Origin: Paralvinella palmiformis
Taxonomy: Eukaryota > Annelida > Polychaeta > Terebellida > Alvinellidae
Direction of reading: 5' to 3'
Assembly (NCBI GenBank): GCA_025642065.1
Contig: JAODUP010000134.1
Coordinates: 227,001 to 291,000 of the forward strand
DNA: 64,000 bases
Made by a program: the position numbers and the translations under genes. Below the pieces are notes generated by a model. That model did not search any database. It was not told the origin of the DNA and was given only the letters and a program-made list of their open reading frames with translations. This document shows positions 37,314 through 52,300 of this stretch, one piece after another (position 1 is the first letter of the stretch; each line of letters starts with the position of its first letter).

Positions 37314-40300
37314 TTACCAGTATTACCACATGAAGTGTATTCAGTTAATAGAGAAAACAAGCAGAATTATTTATTAGCTGAATTTTTTTTCCAAAAACTA
37401 AAAATCAGTTATTAAACTAAAACAATATAAACATCACAGGTTTTATTTTCAAAGGGCCAATAATAATACTGAAGCAGCAGATTAGTTTGATTAACTTTAT
37501 AATATTTCAATCCTGTTTTCATCAGATTTTATGTTATTCTGATTAGTTCAAATATTTGCTGGTTCTGACAAAAACTACTAATTTTGGAGAATTCAAAGTA
37601 AAACATCTTTTGATACGTTATATTAATGTTCTTTCAGAAATCAAATACACCAGCTATGGGAATCATTTTTGCAAAAAATATTATAACCGTTTCCTTGACC
37701 TCAAAAATATTTTGCTACTAAATACACTTCAAGCAGCAATAAAAGACTCGCTATCACACATCACGTATGACCTCAGACATGATACAGAGACACCAAACCA
37801 ACCTCATCATCAACTAACCTTAATTGTATTGCCAAGGATCTTCATACCTTTCAGCCTATCCAGAGCTTTAGCGGCATCTTTACGGTTGTTCATGCAGACA
37901 AATGCACATCCTCGTGGTGGTACAAGCTGTGAAAGATAAGAAAAACAGCACATTTGTCACAAGTCATCTCAGTTTATCATGTAGCTCTATTAAAAGGAGA
38001 TACTATTGATGACAATAATAATAATGACTAGAATCGTTGTCATTAAATTGGCTGGCCACCTCATTAAGGAACAAGTAGGTGGTCCATAATTTAATCCTTC
38101 TTCTCTTCAAAGGGACTAATTCAGAACAAATTATGAACAAATTGCAGATAGAATACTTATGGCAGAGGATCAAATCTCGAACTTCGTATATCACGACCAT
38201 GATCAACAGATCCCACAACCTAACTCACTTTCGGCCAGTGGCACATTAAACAATCACTAACATTAGTAGTAGTATTAATAGTAGTAATAGTACTAATTAT
38301 GGAAACCCTATTCAAATTACAACGAGTGTTTTAACTTGTAAGGCATATTTTTGTACCAATGTTATTTCCCTTTTTGATACAGGAACACTACGTTTAGTAA
38401 TAAGTAATAATAACAATCACAGTGCTTCATACACATGGTTGTGGGACAATTTGTTTTGTGTGCCAGCACAAGCCAGAAAATCAATTGCGATAACTAATCA
38501 ATGGCACCAGCTTCTTGTGGGCATACAGAAACTTGTTCAATTAATCATGATAACCCCCAATTATGTGAACAGCACTGTGAGCTAATAACACACATATTTT
38601 ACTACCCTGCAAGTATTTCTATTAGCCCGGGGCTAACAGGCTAATGCCTATTTCGAAACACAGCCTCCAAAGTCAAAATTCATGGCCTATACACTTCAAG
38701 ACCAAAATAAATTCCAAGAAATCCTGCATTTTTTCAGTACAAACAAAATGCACTGTGTAGTTCAGGAACAAAAGTTATGGTTTGCCCATGTGCAAAATGA
38801 ATCTCAATTATTTGCATTACTGAAATAATTAATTGGCTTGAAAGAAATTCACGGACACAAACAGATCTGAAGTAAGTTCTTCATATCACTTCTGCCAGTT
38901 TAAACTATTAGGATGATGATGATGATGGATGTTTTACGACCAATTTTTGAGGTAGGCTAAATGGGTCGTTAACCTATTAAGAGACAATCACACTGATTTA
39001 TTCCACCATGTAACTTGTTTATCTTTACTTTTCAAATATTTTAGGTAATACAAATTTGGTCAAGGATTTAGGGGTATCACTGGTATGACAAAATGGCTAA
39101 AAGAATGTTTACAGGAATCGAACTGTTATTTTCACCAACATATCATTACAGCTTACGGTGTCTACTGAGGTCGTTTTTTAGACCTAAAATATCTTTAAGC
39201 AGACCTAAATCTGAACTTTTCACTACAGTATTCCCAGGTGACGTTTTGAAGGCAGGAAATAGGTTTGTTTTCATAATTCATTATTCGTACCAATGTGTTT
39301 TGTATACTGTCAAAAATCAAGGCAAATTATAACTACTAAGCCTTTGATGGTACGTTTTGGTAACTAACGTGACAATAACCTAGACAATGTAAATTATCGG
39401 TACATGCGGTCAGTTAGTAACAAACTCTCTATTAAAAATAAATGAATTAATCGGTCATTATCCAATTATTAGTATAAATATGCCCAGACAAAATATGTAT
39501 ATGGGGGCAATCTAATGTCTATGCCGCCAAACGAATGAGATATGCCACTCTTGGGTACCAGTCGTCTTGTTACTGACGCTGCCTTCAAATTAAAAGTCGT
39601 GAAATGCACTACCGAGTCCAACAACATTTATCCATAATTACAAAAATAAAAATTCTACATATAAATATTGATTTTCAATATGAAGCCTTGTATAATTATC
39701 ATCAACTTGTTTCACTTCTCTTTTCACTCCATGACTGCATGAGTTTAAATAAAAATGACGATTGATGTCCGTTTGCATCTAGATCTAGACTAGAGTCTAA
39801 ACAGCTGCTATGACACTTAAATTTTTTACACCGAAATAGCACTGGTCATTAAGTAGACCCCCAAAAATAAGGGTCAAAATGTTGACACAAAGTCTCGGCT
39901 TAATGGCCGGGAGATACGGTAATATAATAGCCATTGTTTCCCTCAATGAATAATGCAGCACCCTTTCCTATCTGAGAATCAAACTACACTACATTACAGT
40001 TTATTGGTCCACAGCGTTTTTTCACAACAATATTTCTCAAGCAGACATAAATATTTGTTACGAGATGGGGAATTTTGTTTTCTCATGGTTACTCTAGCAG
40101 TCATCAATCCATCAATGCATTTTGATGACAATAATGATAGTTTCAGCGCTAAGACAATCTTGTCTACCACTGCAAAAATCTGACTGGAGGAACTATTCTG
40201 GCATGAAGCAGAAATGCCAATTCAGTTCCCCATCATTCAATCATCTACTGGAGGTGCACCAAACTTGGTAATCACCACACTTATATTTTGAATGTTGAAA

Positions 40301-43300
40301 GAATGGCCATATCTTTAATAATATGACAAGTTTGAATGATCAGTGCTGGTAAGTCTGGGAAAGATAACAGCATAAATCAGTAGTCACTTTTGAATTTCAT
40401 GAATTAATTTAATGCAAAGCATTACAATTCTAGCATGTTTCAATTTTGATCAATTCTGTCTAAAAACACAAATTTATTTTATGCAAATCACTGACTTACA
40501 ATGCATAGTGATGTTTTTTTAAACAATAATGGATATATTTCTGATAATCCTAGATGTGACAGCAGTCACCAAAGGTAGGACACCTATACTACAAAAGTTC
40601 AGTTGCATAACAGTACAGTAGAAAGGAGACCAGCCTCTGGATTCAACAAGTGAGAGAGCTGGGAGAAAATTTCATTATATTTAACAAATAGTGCATATTC
40701 TGTGTCAAACAGTTAAACATCACAATCCTAGATAATTGAAGTGAAATCCTCATTGCACATTACTTAGGATTTGCTTATATGTAGACATGTCAAATAATGA
40801 AATTATTTGCATATTTGGCACACAACATGCCAGGGCCGCTGGATGTGTTAAATTCACAGATACACAGTCCCATAACCATTCAGATGGATCATTATATGGA
40901 AGATAACCTCGTATGAATGACAGTTCAGCAGATCATAGGCTTAAAGAAACAACTCTTTTGAAATAATCACATGAAAAGATTGACTTATACCACAATATGC
41001 ACATGACTGAAATCAGGGATTGACCTTTAGACTAACTTGCCACGCCAGGCAAGTAATGTAAAAATAAGGTTGTCAAAAAGAAGTTATACATCTGAAACGT
41101 GCTTAAAATTTGAAATAAATCATCACGAAACGTAGTTGCCACAATGGACCAACAACTGTAGCTTTTATATTGCCCAATATCATGATTAGGTTGCCAGTGG
41201 CAATTGATAGTCTCAAACCTTAGAAATGCTCTGATTATTTATAAAATAATATTGCCAACAGTTCAATGTTAACTATACCAAAAGGAGGTTTGTAAAATAT
41301 CTATATCTTAGTCAAACAATATTTACTAAAATTGTTTGCATAATTAAACGGCAGTGAATATGACATTGGTTGGGACTACGATGTTAACTCATTAAAATTT
41401 ATTTTGTATTATTCTAAACCCTTAGCTATATGGACTGAAGGCCCAAGTAGCCCTCTATGGAGTGTGGCTTTTAAGCATGTGTGTGACTGTCTGTCTGGAT
41501 ATGAAGACAATATCATAAAAAGCCATTATTACAATAAAGGTATTAGGAACTTATTTACTTACATTTGAATAAACTTAGGTAGACATACTGATCTACAGGA
41601 TGAACAATTAAGAACATATTTAGCTGCAAGATGCTGGTAGCTAACATTTGATGTGGGTGATGCACACTGAATTATAGTCAGAATGATGTAGGCAGGGGAT
41701 GTTGGGACTAGAATTCAGTTTGGGCTAGTTTATAAATATTTATAATTACTTTTAATAATAATAATGTACATTTAATAAAGCACCCCTTACTAGCTTGAGC
41801 CATTCAAAGGTCGTTGAATTGTCCTCGGACATTTAGACCGACGTTATAGTCACAATCGTCAGACTGGCAACGTCACACATCAGTCAAGTCCGATGTTTTT
41901 CCATTACACTGCAGTAAGTGACTGACACAGAATGAATGGCTTAGGAACTGGTTCATTTCAACGCAACTCAAACTATCCTTGGCAAGCCATAATCAGTTTT
42001 ATTTTAGACTACACAACATAACCAATGCTTTTTTGTTACATCTAAGGTAATAGTCTGTTTCAAAATTTGAAATTCTACTTGAAAATCTCATATAATAATG
42101 TGAAAACAGCTAGTCAGGACTGTGACCATTAGATCTTGTCGGTTAAACTAGCATTTCTATAAGGAGATAATACTGATATTCATGAGGACTAACAAGACTC
42201 ACTAATGAAACTTGCACAATACAAGTTACTTATTAGTCATCATGACAATTCAGAATAAAACTACAATACCTACAATGAAGTCAGGCACTGGAATTTTCTG
42301 ACAAGGTTCATATAATCTAAAGCATAATGGCCATATTTTGAGCATTATTCATACCCTGGATTTTCTTCCAGAAAAGAATTTTGATGAATTTCAATTCTTT
42401 GGTTAGACTGCGCAACAAAACAGAAATTGTATGTGAGCCTTTGCATGCAAAAAACAATTATTAAAATGTTGGGCACATGACTATGCATATGATTGCTCAG
42501 TAGATTATTATTTGGTCATTGCATTAGTGAGAATACTATGATTTTTACCCAATCAGAGCCAAAGTTGGAGACAACTGAAACCTACTTAAATAATGCAACC
42601 TGATCTTCAATTACCAGTATATATAGTTTTATCACAATCACAATTAATGCAAGAGTTACAGATATTGATGATGATGATGTTCTACAACCACTTTTGTGCA
42701 TATGGTAAGTGGTAGGCTAAATGGACTGAGCGACCTCCAAAAGTAATGAAGCAAAGTCAAAGATGAAACACCCTTCAGGTATGCCCATGAGGAGATTCGA
42801 ACTCAGTTGGTAGTGATCTGTGGTCCAACACACTACCAGTTAGACCATGGAGGCGACCTGACTACATGTCAGGCCAGCAGTGACCATTCTCTGTAGATTA
42901 CTTCTTGTGTCATACAGTTTCTTCTGTAGAGTTGTTGTAGTTGTCCAGGTCTGATAAATCCAGCACCATTTCATTTAGTGTGTACAGGACTGGATATTAA
43001 ATTGGCACATCAGCAGTCAGCCATTGGATTGTCATTATTAGAGCTGTATTCGTGGATAACCAACCACAGTAACTAAAAAGCCTATGGACTATTCCTAGAT
43101 CAAATTAGACCCAATATTTCGGAGAATTTACAGAACTAATGCTCTCATTATGCACTGTGAAGGTGCACCTTTCCATCTGTTTCATACTATTTTATGCATG
43201 ATGTCCAGAATATATCCACGTGAGTAGTTTGTTAACCTTCAGTATTGGTCACACCGGAACATATGGCACAGACATGCTACAGACCAGCCTTCGAAGACTT

Positions 43301-46300
43301 TAGACAAAGAATACCAAAAATTGTGAGCCCATTCACCACTGATGGTTGGGCATATTCCCATCACATGATTGTAGCCATGGTTGGATGGCGTGGGGACAGT
43401 AATCATATCAATGCCGTCATTCAACCAGTGTGTCCACAGACTTAAAACAAATAATAAGAGTTAAAGCCTTAGGTTTTATTTGTAACCGTAACACAGACGT
43501 GGTGGCAAGTTCGATGGTGGATGTCTCCCCCTTTGATCTATCAAATGTTTTGAAAGAAAAACAAATTGACATGAATGGGAAAATAGACAATACACCCATA
43601 TAAACTAGTGTTTTACAGCCGGAGCTCAATTTGAAAATATAAAAGTCACTCGAGTACAATTATATACTCAATTATGAGGAAATAAGCCAATAAAAAGGCA
43701 GACAATCTCCTTTTTGGGAAAAAAGGAGATTTTTCAAAAAAAGAAAAAATCTAAACGCTATAAAGAGATCTAGCCAAATCATGAAATAAAGGAGATTCTT
43801 TTAAATAAAGGAGACGTGGACACACTGAATCAGAGAAGAAAGCCAGAAATGTTTCAGTCACTGTTGTCTGTCAGAGTGTAGCAGGAGACACAAATAAGAA
43901 TGTGGTCCACATGGGACTTCTACTGCTGTATCACTTCTAATGACAAAAATAATATGGCTTCTTTCTTCTTTTCTTTCCCTTGTATGCCAAGGTGATGATT
44001 GATGTTTTACTACCACTTTTGTGCACATGGTAGGCTAAATGGGCTGAGCGACCTGCAAAGGTAATGAGGCAAAGTTTAAGATGAAACACCCTTCAGGTAT
44101 GCCCACGCCAAGATTTGAACTCAGTAGTGATCTGTGGTCCAACGTGCTACCAGTTAGACCAGGGAGGCACCCCGACTACACGTCAAGGTCAGCAGTGACT
44201 ATTCTCTGTAGATTACTTCTCGAGTTATACAGCTTCTTCTGTAGAGTTGTTGCAGTTGTCCAGGTAGTCTCCATCAGCTGGTGTAGGTTTAGTTTTACTT
44301 CTCCTCTGGCTCTGCAAGACGGTCGGAAAGGACTTCCAGTAGGTGAGGATGGGCTCCCTCAAGGCAAAAAAAACCCAGACACTGCACCTGGCTGGTTAGT
44401 CATCACAGGGCGAGCACTGATCATGTCATTACTGTACAGAAATGTAGTCCTAATAGCTTTTGATGTATGGTATTGTGGTCTATCAGAGTACGCCGTGTTG
44501 CCCAATACCTCTAACTTCAAAATTTGAAGTTTCTGTTAGGGTTACCTGACCCTTGGTCCATATCGGTCTAGCCTCTACCCACTGACCAGTCCAGCTTGGG
44601 TACTGCTGGCATAGCTCTCTGGATCAATGAGACATACAAGCCCCCTCACAACATCAAGGAATGAACTATGAAGAGAAGACATCTGGCTGATTCTCAAACA
44701 AGTCAGTGAGTTTTTTGTTTAATCTTGATGCTGCCAAGGATATAATATTAAATCATCCTCTGTATGTTTAAATATCACCTGAGTATATAAAGAAAAAATA
44801 ACACAATAAGGCAAATAGGGGACAACCTAGAGAATAATCCTACAAATTTAATTATGATTTGGGACCTATCCCAGAAGTGGAGGTTTGAGGTGCAGTTTTC
44901 TAACCAAGGCACAGTGCTTAAGACCACTACCATAAGGAATGACCTTGGTCATCAAGCAAGGATTCTACAATATGACAATACTGATTAATGGTGACTGAAG
45001 TGGCCTTCAAACATCTGACCAACGTCTGTACATGTGGTCACACTATGCTGCATAAGGAAGAGTGCTTCAACTACAGTCGACCACCCGCATCAGGCCGAGT
45101 GGTGTCACATTCAGAAGCCTGAGTAATAACTGACTTATGCCTACCCCCAGTAGCACGAACTGATGCAGGAGGCAGTGTGGAGACTGTCTGGTCATACCAC
45201 ACTGACTGGATGATAAACCTCCGTAAGACCACAGCCCCACGAGTGCCAATGGTAGGCTATTTACACAAATGGATAGGAGACCGAAACACGTGCCGTCCTA
45301 TCAGGCAAAAGACCTGTCCATATTAAATGAGTGCACACTTGCCTTACTGATAAGAAACTCTCAGAACATTGTCTTAAGGGCAAAACACGGAATGCAAATT
45401 GACAGACTCCAAGAGCTAAACTAAATGGAACTAAACTAGATGGAAATCAATTAGGAGAAGGGAGAGTTAGCTACAGTCTGATCCAACTGTAGCACAATTC
45501 ATTCATTATACTGTGGTAACGGATATAGAATGGGGTTCTTGGCTCACAGTTTTATCTTGATTATCAAAAATTGTATAATAATAATTTATATTTAATAATG
45601 TGTCCTTACTAGCAGGAGCCATTCAAAGTCACTCTACAAATAATATGTAATATGATAATGCCCCAAATAATATGTCTGTAAAACAAATCTATAAGAGATT
45701 TGAAAGATACTTTATTATTTATCTGTGAAAGCAACCTTGAACAGGTGTGGTTTTAGAATGGATTTAAAATTTTCAAGAGACAACGCATTTATAACATCTG
45801 TGAGCAACCAATTCCACAAAGTGGGGGCATTTGTGGGAACCCAAAACATTGCTAATATTCACTCAGTTTATTAAGTACAGTAATTACAGATATTTTCATG
45901 TGTTCTTAATTTTGCAGAGCTTTATATTCAAGTATGGTCTAACTTAGTTCATGAACCACACACACAAAACTTATGTTCATGTGTCATATTTTCACAAGGT
46001 CAGTGACTTCACAAATTTTGCGAAAATAAGATTATTGCGAAAATATCTGTAATTACAGTAACCCATTCATCACCACTCTTTCCACCCATAAAATAAACCT
46101 GATTACTTGTATCTCAATTCACGGTTATTATTCGTGTTTTATTTAGTAAATATTTCTATATAAAAAAACCTATGTTTCCATAAGTATGATATCAAACCTC
46201 TATTGCCGTACACAGTTATATATTTCAAGCAAGAAGATGCCAAAACAAAAATTGTATTCAATTAAGAGAAACATTTGAGATGATTACAGGAGTACAGAAA

Positions 46301-49300
46301 GCGACACACAAGCCAAGGTGTTCTAAGATAAAGGTGTTCCAGTCTAAAATTGGTTGGTAGCCAAAAGGTGAACAGAAGCTACATACTGAGGGAGAGGCCA
46401 TAAAGCCTGTCTGCCCATATTTTAGGCCTAAGATATCACGATTTATGGTAGTACCATCCATTAAGCCGACCTAAAACTTTTCCCGGCAGTATTTTTAGAT
46501 GACATCAAACGTTTTGAACACATGAAATAGCAAAGAAACATCATCCAACATCACGCTTGTTAACCAGAAAGTGAACCATAGGAACAGTGAAAAGTGTTTA
46601 AAAGACAAGCCTGTGTTGTGAAACAATGATAAAATTACTGAAATAAATAGTTTTATTTAAACTGAACTTTTTGTTTTGTTTTCAGTAATCCTATATTACA
46701 ACGCTCTTGGGTACAAGTTGTCTTGTTACCAACACTGACTTCAAACTGATAGTCGTGGAATGTGCTACAGAGTGAAACAATATTTGTCAATAATTTACAA
46801 AAATCATATAATTCTACATATAACTATTGATTTTCATCATAAAGCAATGAATCATTATCATCAACTTGCTTCCCTTCTATTTTCACTCCATAGCTGCATG
46901 AGTTTAGATCAAAATCATGAAAATGATGATTGATGTATGTTTGCATATAAATGATATAGAGTCTAGACGGCTGCTAACACAATGAATTACTGAATTTCTT
47001 GGCACTGAAATAGCACCAGCCATTAAGCCACCACCAAAAATAAGGGTCAAAATGTTGACACACAGTAGCAGCTTAATGGCCGGGGGACCTACTGTATTTT
47101 ATTTACAGTCAACTCTAAAAAGAAAGTCAGAACAACAAATGACCCTGAACATGACAAGGCAGTGTTCCAACACAGGGATAAACACCCTTTATTGACCAGT
47201 ATAGTTCCTGCCATTGATGCGATTTCCAATGTTTAAAGCACAAATTTTCATGAAATACCATTTAATGGACAAGTTGCCAGTTCAGGTCGTTTTCTCAACT
47301 GTTCACTAGGTGCAGCACCGTTTTCACAATATCCAGTAAGGTTGGCTAACAAGAGACTTTGAAAACATACAAATCCTATGATTTATATCTAGTACAGAAT
47401 ATATAGGCAGATATCTACCCTTTTCTCACCAGACTGGCGCACATATACATGATATAGGGAAAAACATGAGTCTGCAAACTGGAGATTTACTAAGAATGTT
47501 CCCACAGCCCTATTTATAATGGAAAGTATATACAGGAGATCCTGGAGAAGCCAGACAACCATGTTTGTTTACAATTATTAATCGCCTGTTAACATCAATG
47601 ACATGCACTTAAAATGAAAAGGAAGTACATTTTCTATTAGCTTAAATGGTATTATATCCAAAAACAATAGTCAATCGCAAGCAAGTTTTTATCATTGCGA
47701 GTAACTGGTGGATTATTACAAGATGTTTTCAGTGTTGATGATCCATCAGCCTGTCAAACCACATGCCATTAGGCGGGCTGTCAGAGGCAGTTTAGCAAGG
47801 GGTCATATAAAAATATATATTCAGACACAATTTCCATTTGTACTGGTATGTTTTCCCTGCTGGTCAATATTGAGCAGCGAAGATGACAAGCATGATCTAA
47901 CACACACACGGATGTCTGCCAACGCCTTTTATCACAACTCGTCCCAGCGAATGACAGCCAGCCCGAGTCACTTATTTTACCTGATTTACACGCCTTTCTA
48001 ACTTTTCAATGTTTTAAGATTTTTCACGATAAACTCACAGAGTTTACTGGTAGAACGTAATGTGTGTCAGGTTGATATCGGTTTCAGAAAAGAATTTTTC
48101 CCCTACATGTACATATCAGTGTCTGGATAGATCTGGGAGTTGGAGTGCCAGTGACCTGACCTCCCTGGAAGTCGGGACAGTGCCCCCCAGTGAATGTTTG
48201 TCCGGATCTGGCAACTGAGCCATTAGACAACCTGGCTGCATTAGTTTCAGGTGTGTTGCCACTATCCGTATTGGGTCATCTTCGCGAAAATACAACAAAA
48301 CTGATTCACTTTCCCAAACTAAGTGATTTTGTGGTTCTCAAATGGAGATAATATGTGATGTAATGGGCAGGTTTTCCACTACTATTGTGCAGACCAATTA
48401 TGTGAACACAACATTCACTCTCTGTGCTCCACTTATAACAATGTCTGTGACCTATGTACTCCAAATCCCATGTTATAGTCGAGTCAGAAAGTATTAATAT
48501 GATGTCACAGGTCACAATTCATACGAGTGGCTCGTTGTCATCAGGCCAGTAAGCAAGAATGGCCTGCTGCTTCAACAAAAAAAATGAGAAGGGGGTGAAA
48601 CAACAGTATTTCATGCATCAGCTTCAGCAAGGGCCTATCCTTAAAGAAAATTTCATTAATAACATAAACTTTTTACATAGCATTATATATAATAAAAAAG
48701 AATATTCTTTGCAGTTGCTCAAGGAAGTGACAAAGATCATAAAAAAAAATTAGAAAATACTGACATTAAAACCAGGAAATTTTTTGCTGTTGTGATTGGT
48801 AGTTTCATCCCAGCCTTGATTTCATTAGACATATATAAGCTGAAGGCCGTAGCTTTAGTCATCCAGCTATAACCTGATCACTGATGAAATGTTTAAATAT
48901 TGCTGTTTTATGGCTACTTTTTTAATGGTCAAGGTTAAATTTCAAAGGTAACAGATGAACCAACCTTCTGGCATAACCCAGCCTGGACTTGAACCCAGGT
49001 GCTATTGATCTGTGGCCAACTGCACTACCAGTTAGGTGAAGACGGTGCCCATGGCCAATGAAATATGATCAGGGTTTTATCAAACTAAATGGTAACCTAT
49101 TTATACATGGATAATCTGTTTTTTACTGAAATGCCATGAAACTCTGATATTGTTTTTCACAATTTTTCCCCACCAACAAATCATCACCAATCTTTTATAA
49201 CTGAGCTATTTACCAACAAAATCCAAATTTAATGTTTTCACACCAAGACAAAAAAATTCAGTCTGATTTTAGGCATGCATTTGAATTATATGTAATATTT

Positions 49301-52300
49301 TGACTATTATGGCTATGTTCACTTTTTTGCTTTATAAGCCAAAAAAGATCAACAAATAAAGGCAAGACATAATGTATTTAGTCAATCAACTATTCACATT
49401 TATGCATCAGAGCTCAGCACTAACTAGTGAATAATCATTTTTATGTAACTTTTAAACTGGGTTTAAAAACAGAAAACTCAACAGAGAATAACATGACCCT
49501 TTAAGCATAGTGAGCTGATTATATGGATTTTCATTTTATCAAAAGAAAATTGTATGTGCATGCATCAGTTAACCATGTGGTATCCACCAAGAAAATATGG
49601 GGGGAAAAATATGAATATTAACTGATAGGCTAATTAACTAAATTTAAATTGGAATATTATTAAGAAACAACATTTTTTAACAATGAGATATGATGCTCAT
49701 CAAATATCATTAAGTACTCAAATGTTTATGTTCATTAAAAATATTAATGATACTTTTAAAACCTGACTGACTTTGTTTTTTTGGAGGATCAGGATGCTAC
49801 ACAAGAAGGATTTTAAGTGAAGAGAGATTAGGTGGATGAAGCCGTTTTCAAAATATGTTTAAAATTATTATTTAGGCTACTAATTCATATATTTTGCTCC
49901 AAACAACTTTTCAATTTTTTTCTACCTCTGGCCCCATGCTTACATTAATAGACTCAATCTGTCCATATTTGGAGATTTCTGCAGCAACATCGTCTTCTGT
50001 TGTCTGTTTTGACAAATGTCCAAGCCACAAGGTCAGCGTACATACTGTAGGAATACATACAAATATAGACAAAATTATAATAAGTTAACCATAAAACTCC
50101 ATTCCTTTAAAATTAACACTTATATCAAACAGATCGTGTGTGTGTGTGTGCACAACATAAAATCTGAAATTATAAATTTAGGAAGCTCTGCAAACCAATT
50201 AAAGTAGTAGGAAAACACTAACACTTCATTAAGGAATTTTTCTTAGTATATTACCCTGCAGAGCTAAATTTGAAACTTTAAACACAAATTCATTATGGAA
50301 TATCCAATAACCTGAAAAGCACAACAGTTATTAAACAAATAAATACATTACACCAGATGTAGTCATGAACAGCTAGCTTCAAGTCATGGACAAAGAAATA
50401 AGAAGACAAGTTTTATTTCCTTACTTTCACCATATACAGAAGCTAACTTTCATTCATACCTCTCACATACCAACAGTGTGTTATATATGCAGTGATAACA
50501 AAGTGACCATTTAGAGGACAATGACATGTACTGATTTTTAGTCTGTTCAAAATTATGTTTTTTTTTATCATGTTTCAGAGTGTTATTGAATTATGAATAT
50601 CCATATCACATGCTAAAGGATGATACCCCCCACTATTTATAATACCTAGTTTAAAACTAATGATCAGCCTAACATTGTATGATCTAGGCTTATAGCACCT
50701 ACACACAGAAAACAATTAATAACTAAAACACACAATTCCCAGTTGTGTGCTGGTGTGAATATCGCCAATTCAACACCTGGCAGTTTTGTTCAGGTTTTAC
50801 AACATAACCACTTACTACTTAGATGTCCCTCCTTCACAGGTGGCAGTCCCTTCTTACGACGTTCTCGTTCGTGTTCTCTGCGTTCCCTATCGCGATCTCG
50901 TGACCTTGACCTGACCAATGGGACAGGGGCAAATGATGCCAGTAAGGTATTGACTCAAACCATTCATAATAACTTACCATGTTTGCATGAAAAACATGTT
51001 TAGTAAGTTAACAAGAAGGGTACAGGCTTAGAGCTAAGTTATCATATATATATATATATATACTATAGAAAGATTTTACATGATAAAGCATGATTACAAA
51101 ATAGACGGCCATTAATAATAGAGAAGATACAATAATTCAGCCTCAAACCTGACCCTTCTGCACTAAATGTTTACACAGAACATAATTACATACAACATTT
51201 GATATTTAAAGACCTTATTTTCTAAGATGTGCAGCTTCTAGCTAAGAATTTCTCCTAAAATTTCCTTCATAGTTACAACTCTCAATTATCTAGTAGGATC
51301 TCTCTATCTCTCTGATATGTTTACATAAAAACCATAACCTAAAAACCCATTAACCAATATATATATATATATCTATATATACATGCTAGCAACTCCAGAC
51401 TTTTGTTATTTTAGAACTCGCATGTTGTGCAACTATCTATACTGTTATATAAAAAAATTAATTAAATATTTTCAAAGAACACAAAACAGCCATGTATGTC
51501 TGTATATATCTTTCCCTCTGGCATCATCATTAAATATAAATATCTTATTAATATCTAAATATTTCTTATACCCATGTTCCAGACACCTGTGCATTATCAG
51601 AAATTAATATTTCAGGAGTTAAATAATGTTAAAGGGTGCTCAAAAGCTAACATTGCTCATATTCAATATCAAACACTAGGCTGTGCATGTTTCAAGTGGT
51701 CATGTTTTTAAATGACCATTCAGAACACGAATGTATGGCTAGCTGGTTATGCTTCAGTAGTCTGTTAATAATTGCCTAGTTTAATCCGCCATCATCTCAC
51801 CTGGGATACTGGACAGAAGCCACTCCCTATAGTGAGAGCATCATCAGACTGAAACCTTTCATCTCCACTTGTCTCTCTCCCTCACTGAGTCAATTATCTG
51901 TTTCACCATTATTTTAACTAAACATTATCCCTCCAATCCCTCTATCTGTTTCTATATGGATCCCTGCCTCTTGGCAGATGGTCTTTTTTCACCAGCCAAC
52001 AAAACCTCACATTTGCCATACCTTAAGAGTGAATATTCTTTTTTTTTCAATTTACCTATAAACGTTGGTGTGTGCGTTATAAGGGATGAGGATGTGTGTG
52101 TGCTCACAGAAGGGAATTTGACAATTAAGAGATAATCTCAATTCTGAACTTATATCCCTCTTTTAGGCACATGTATGCCAGTCTAACCAGAAACATAACA
52201 GACCTGGCTAAGCAAAAGTAACCACAGACTAGATGCTCAAGTCTTAGGAAAATGGCACTTTATTGAAAAGATGGGGTACCAATCGGTTCTGATTTTAATT

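Larger units (their letters stand above)
28965..37818 (-). other. SCAF intron within the RRM (8.9 kb)
   Basis: Contains a possible cassette exon (29239-29347), a hAT-like nonautonomous element (32170-33331) and a (CA)n run (37279-37312). Long AT-rich stretches (29.4-32.1 kb and 33.4-37.2 kb) show nothing I can name. Confidence 0.7.
37927..49943 (-). other. SCAF intron between RNP2 and RNP1 exons (12.0 kb)
   Basis: Holds SINE-A copies (38912-38975, 42663-42862, 43990-44175, 48975-49050), a TIR element (43426-43827), LINE tails (41755-41815, 45583-45832) and two copies of a dispersed repeat (39145-39925, 46440-47100). No host gene is recognised. The open frame at 44081-44527 runs through a SINE and is not supported. 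Confidence 0.7.

Noticed and set aside
43239..43445. Overlapping open frames on both strands next to the CAGTG MITE
   Set aside because: No recognisable family; length is within chance expectation. Could be an unknown repeat, but there is no second copy in the window.
44081..44527. 148-residue plus-strand open frame
   Set aside because: Starts inside a SINE-A copy and continues through unrelated sequence; no domain and no splice support.
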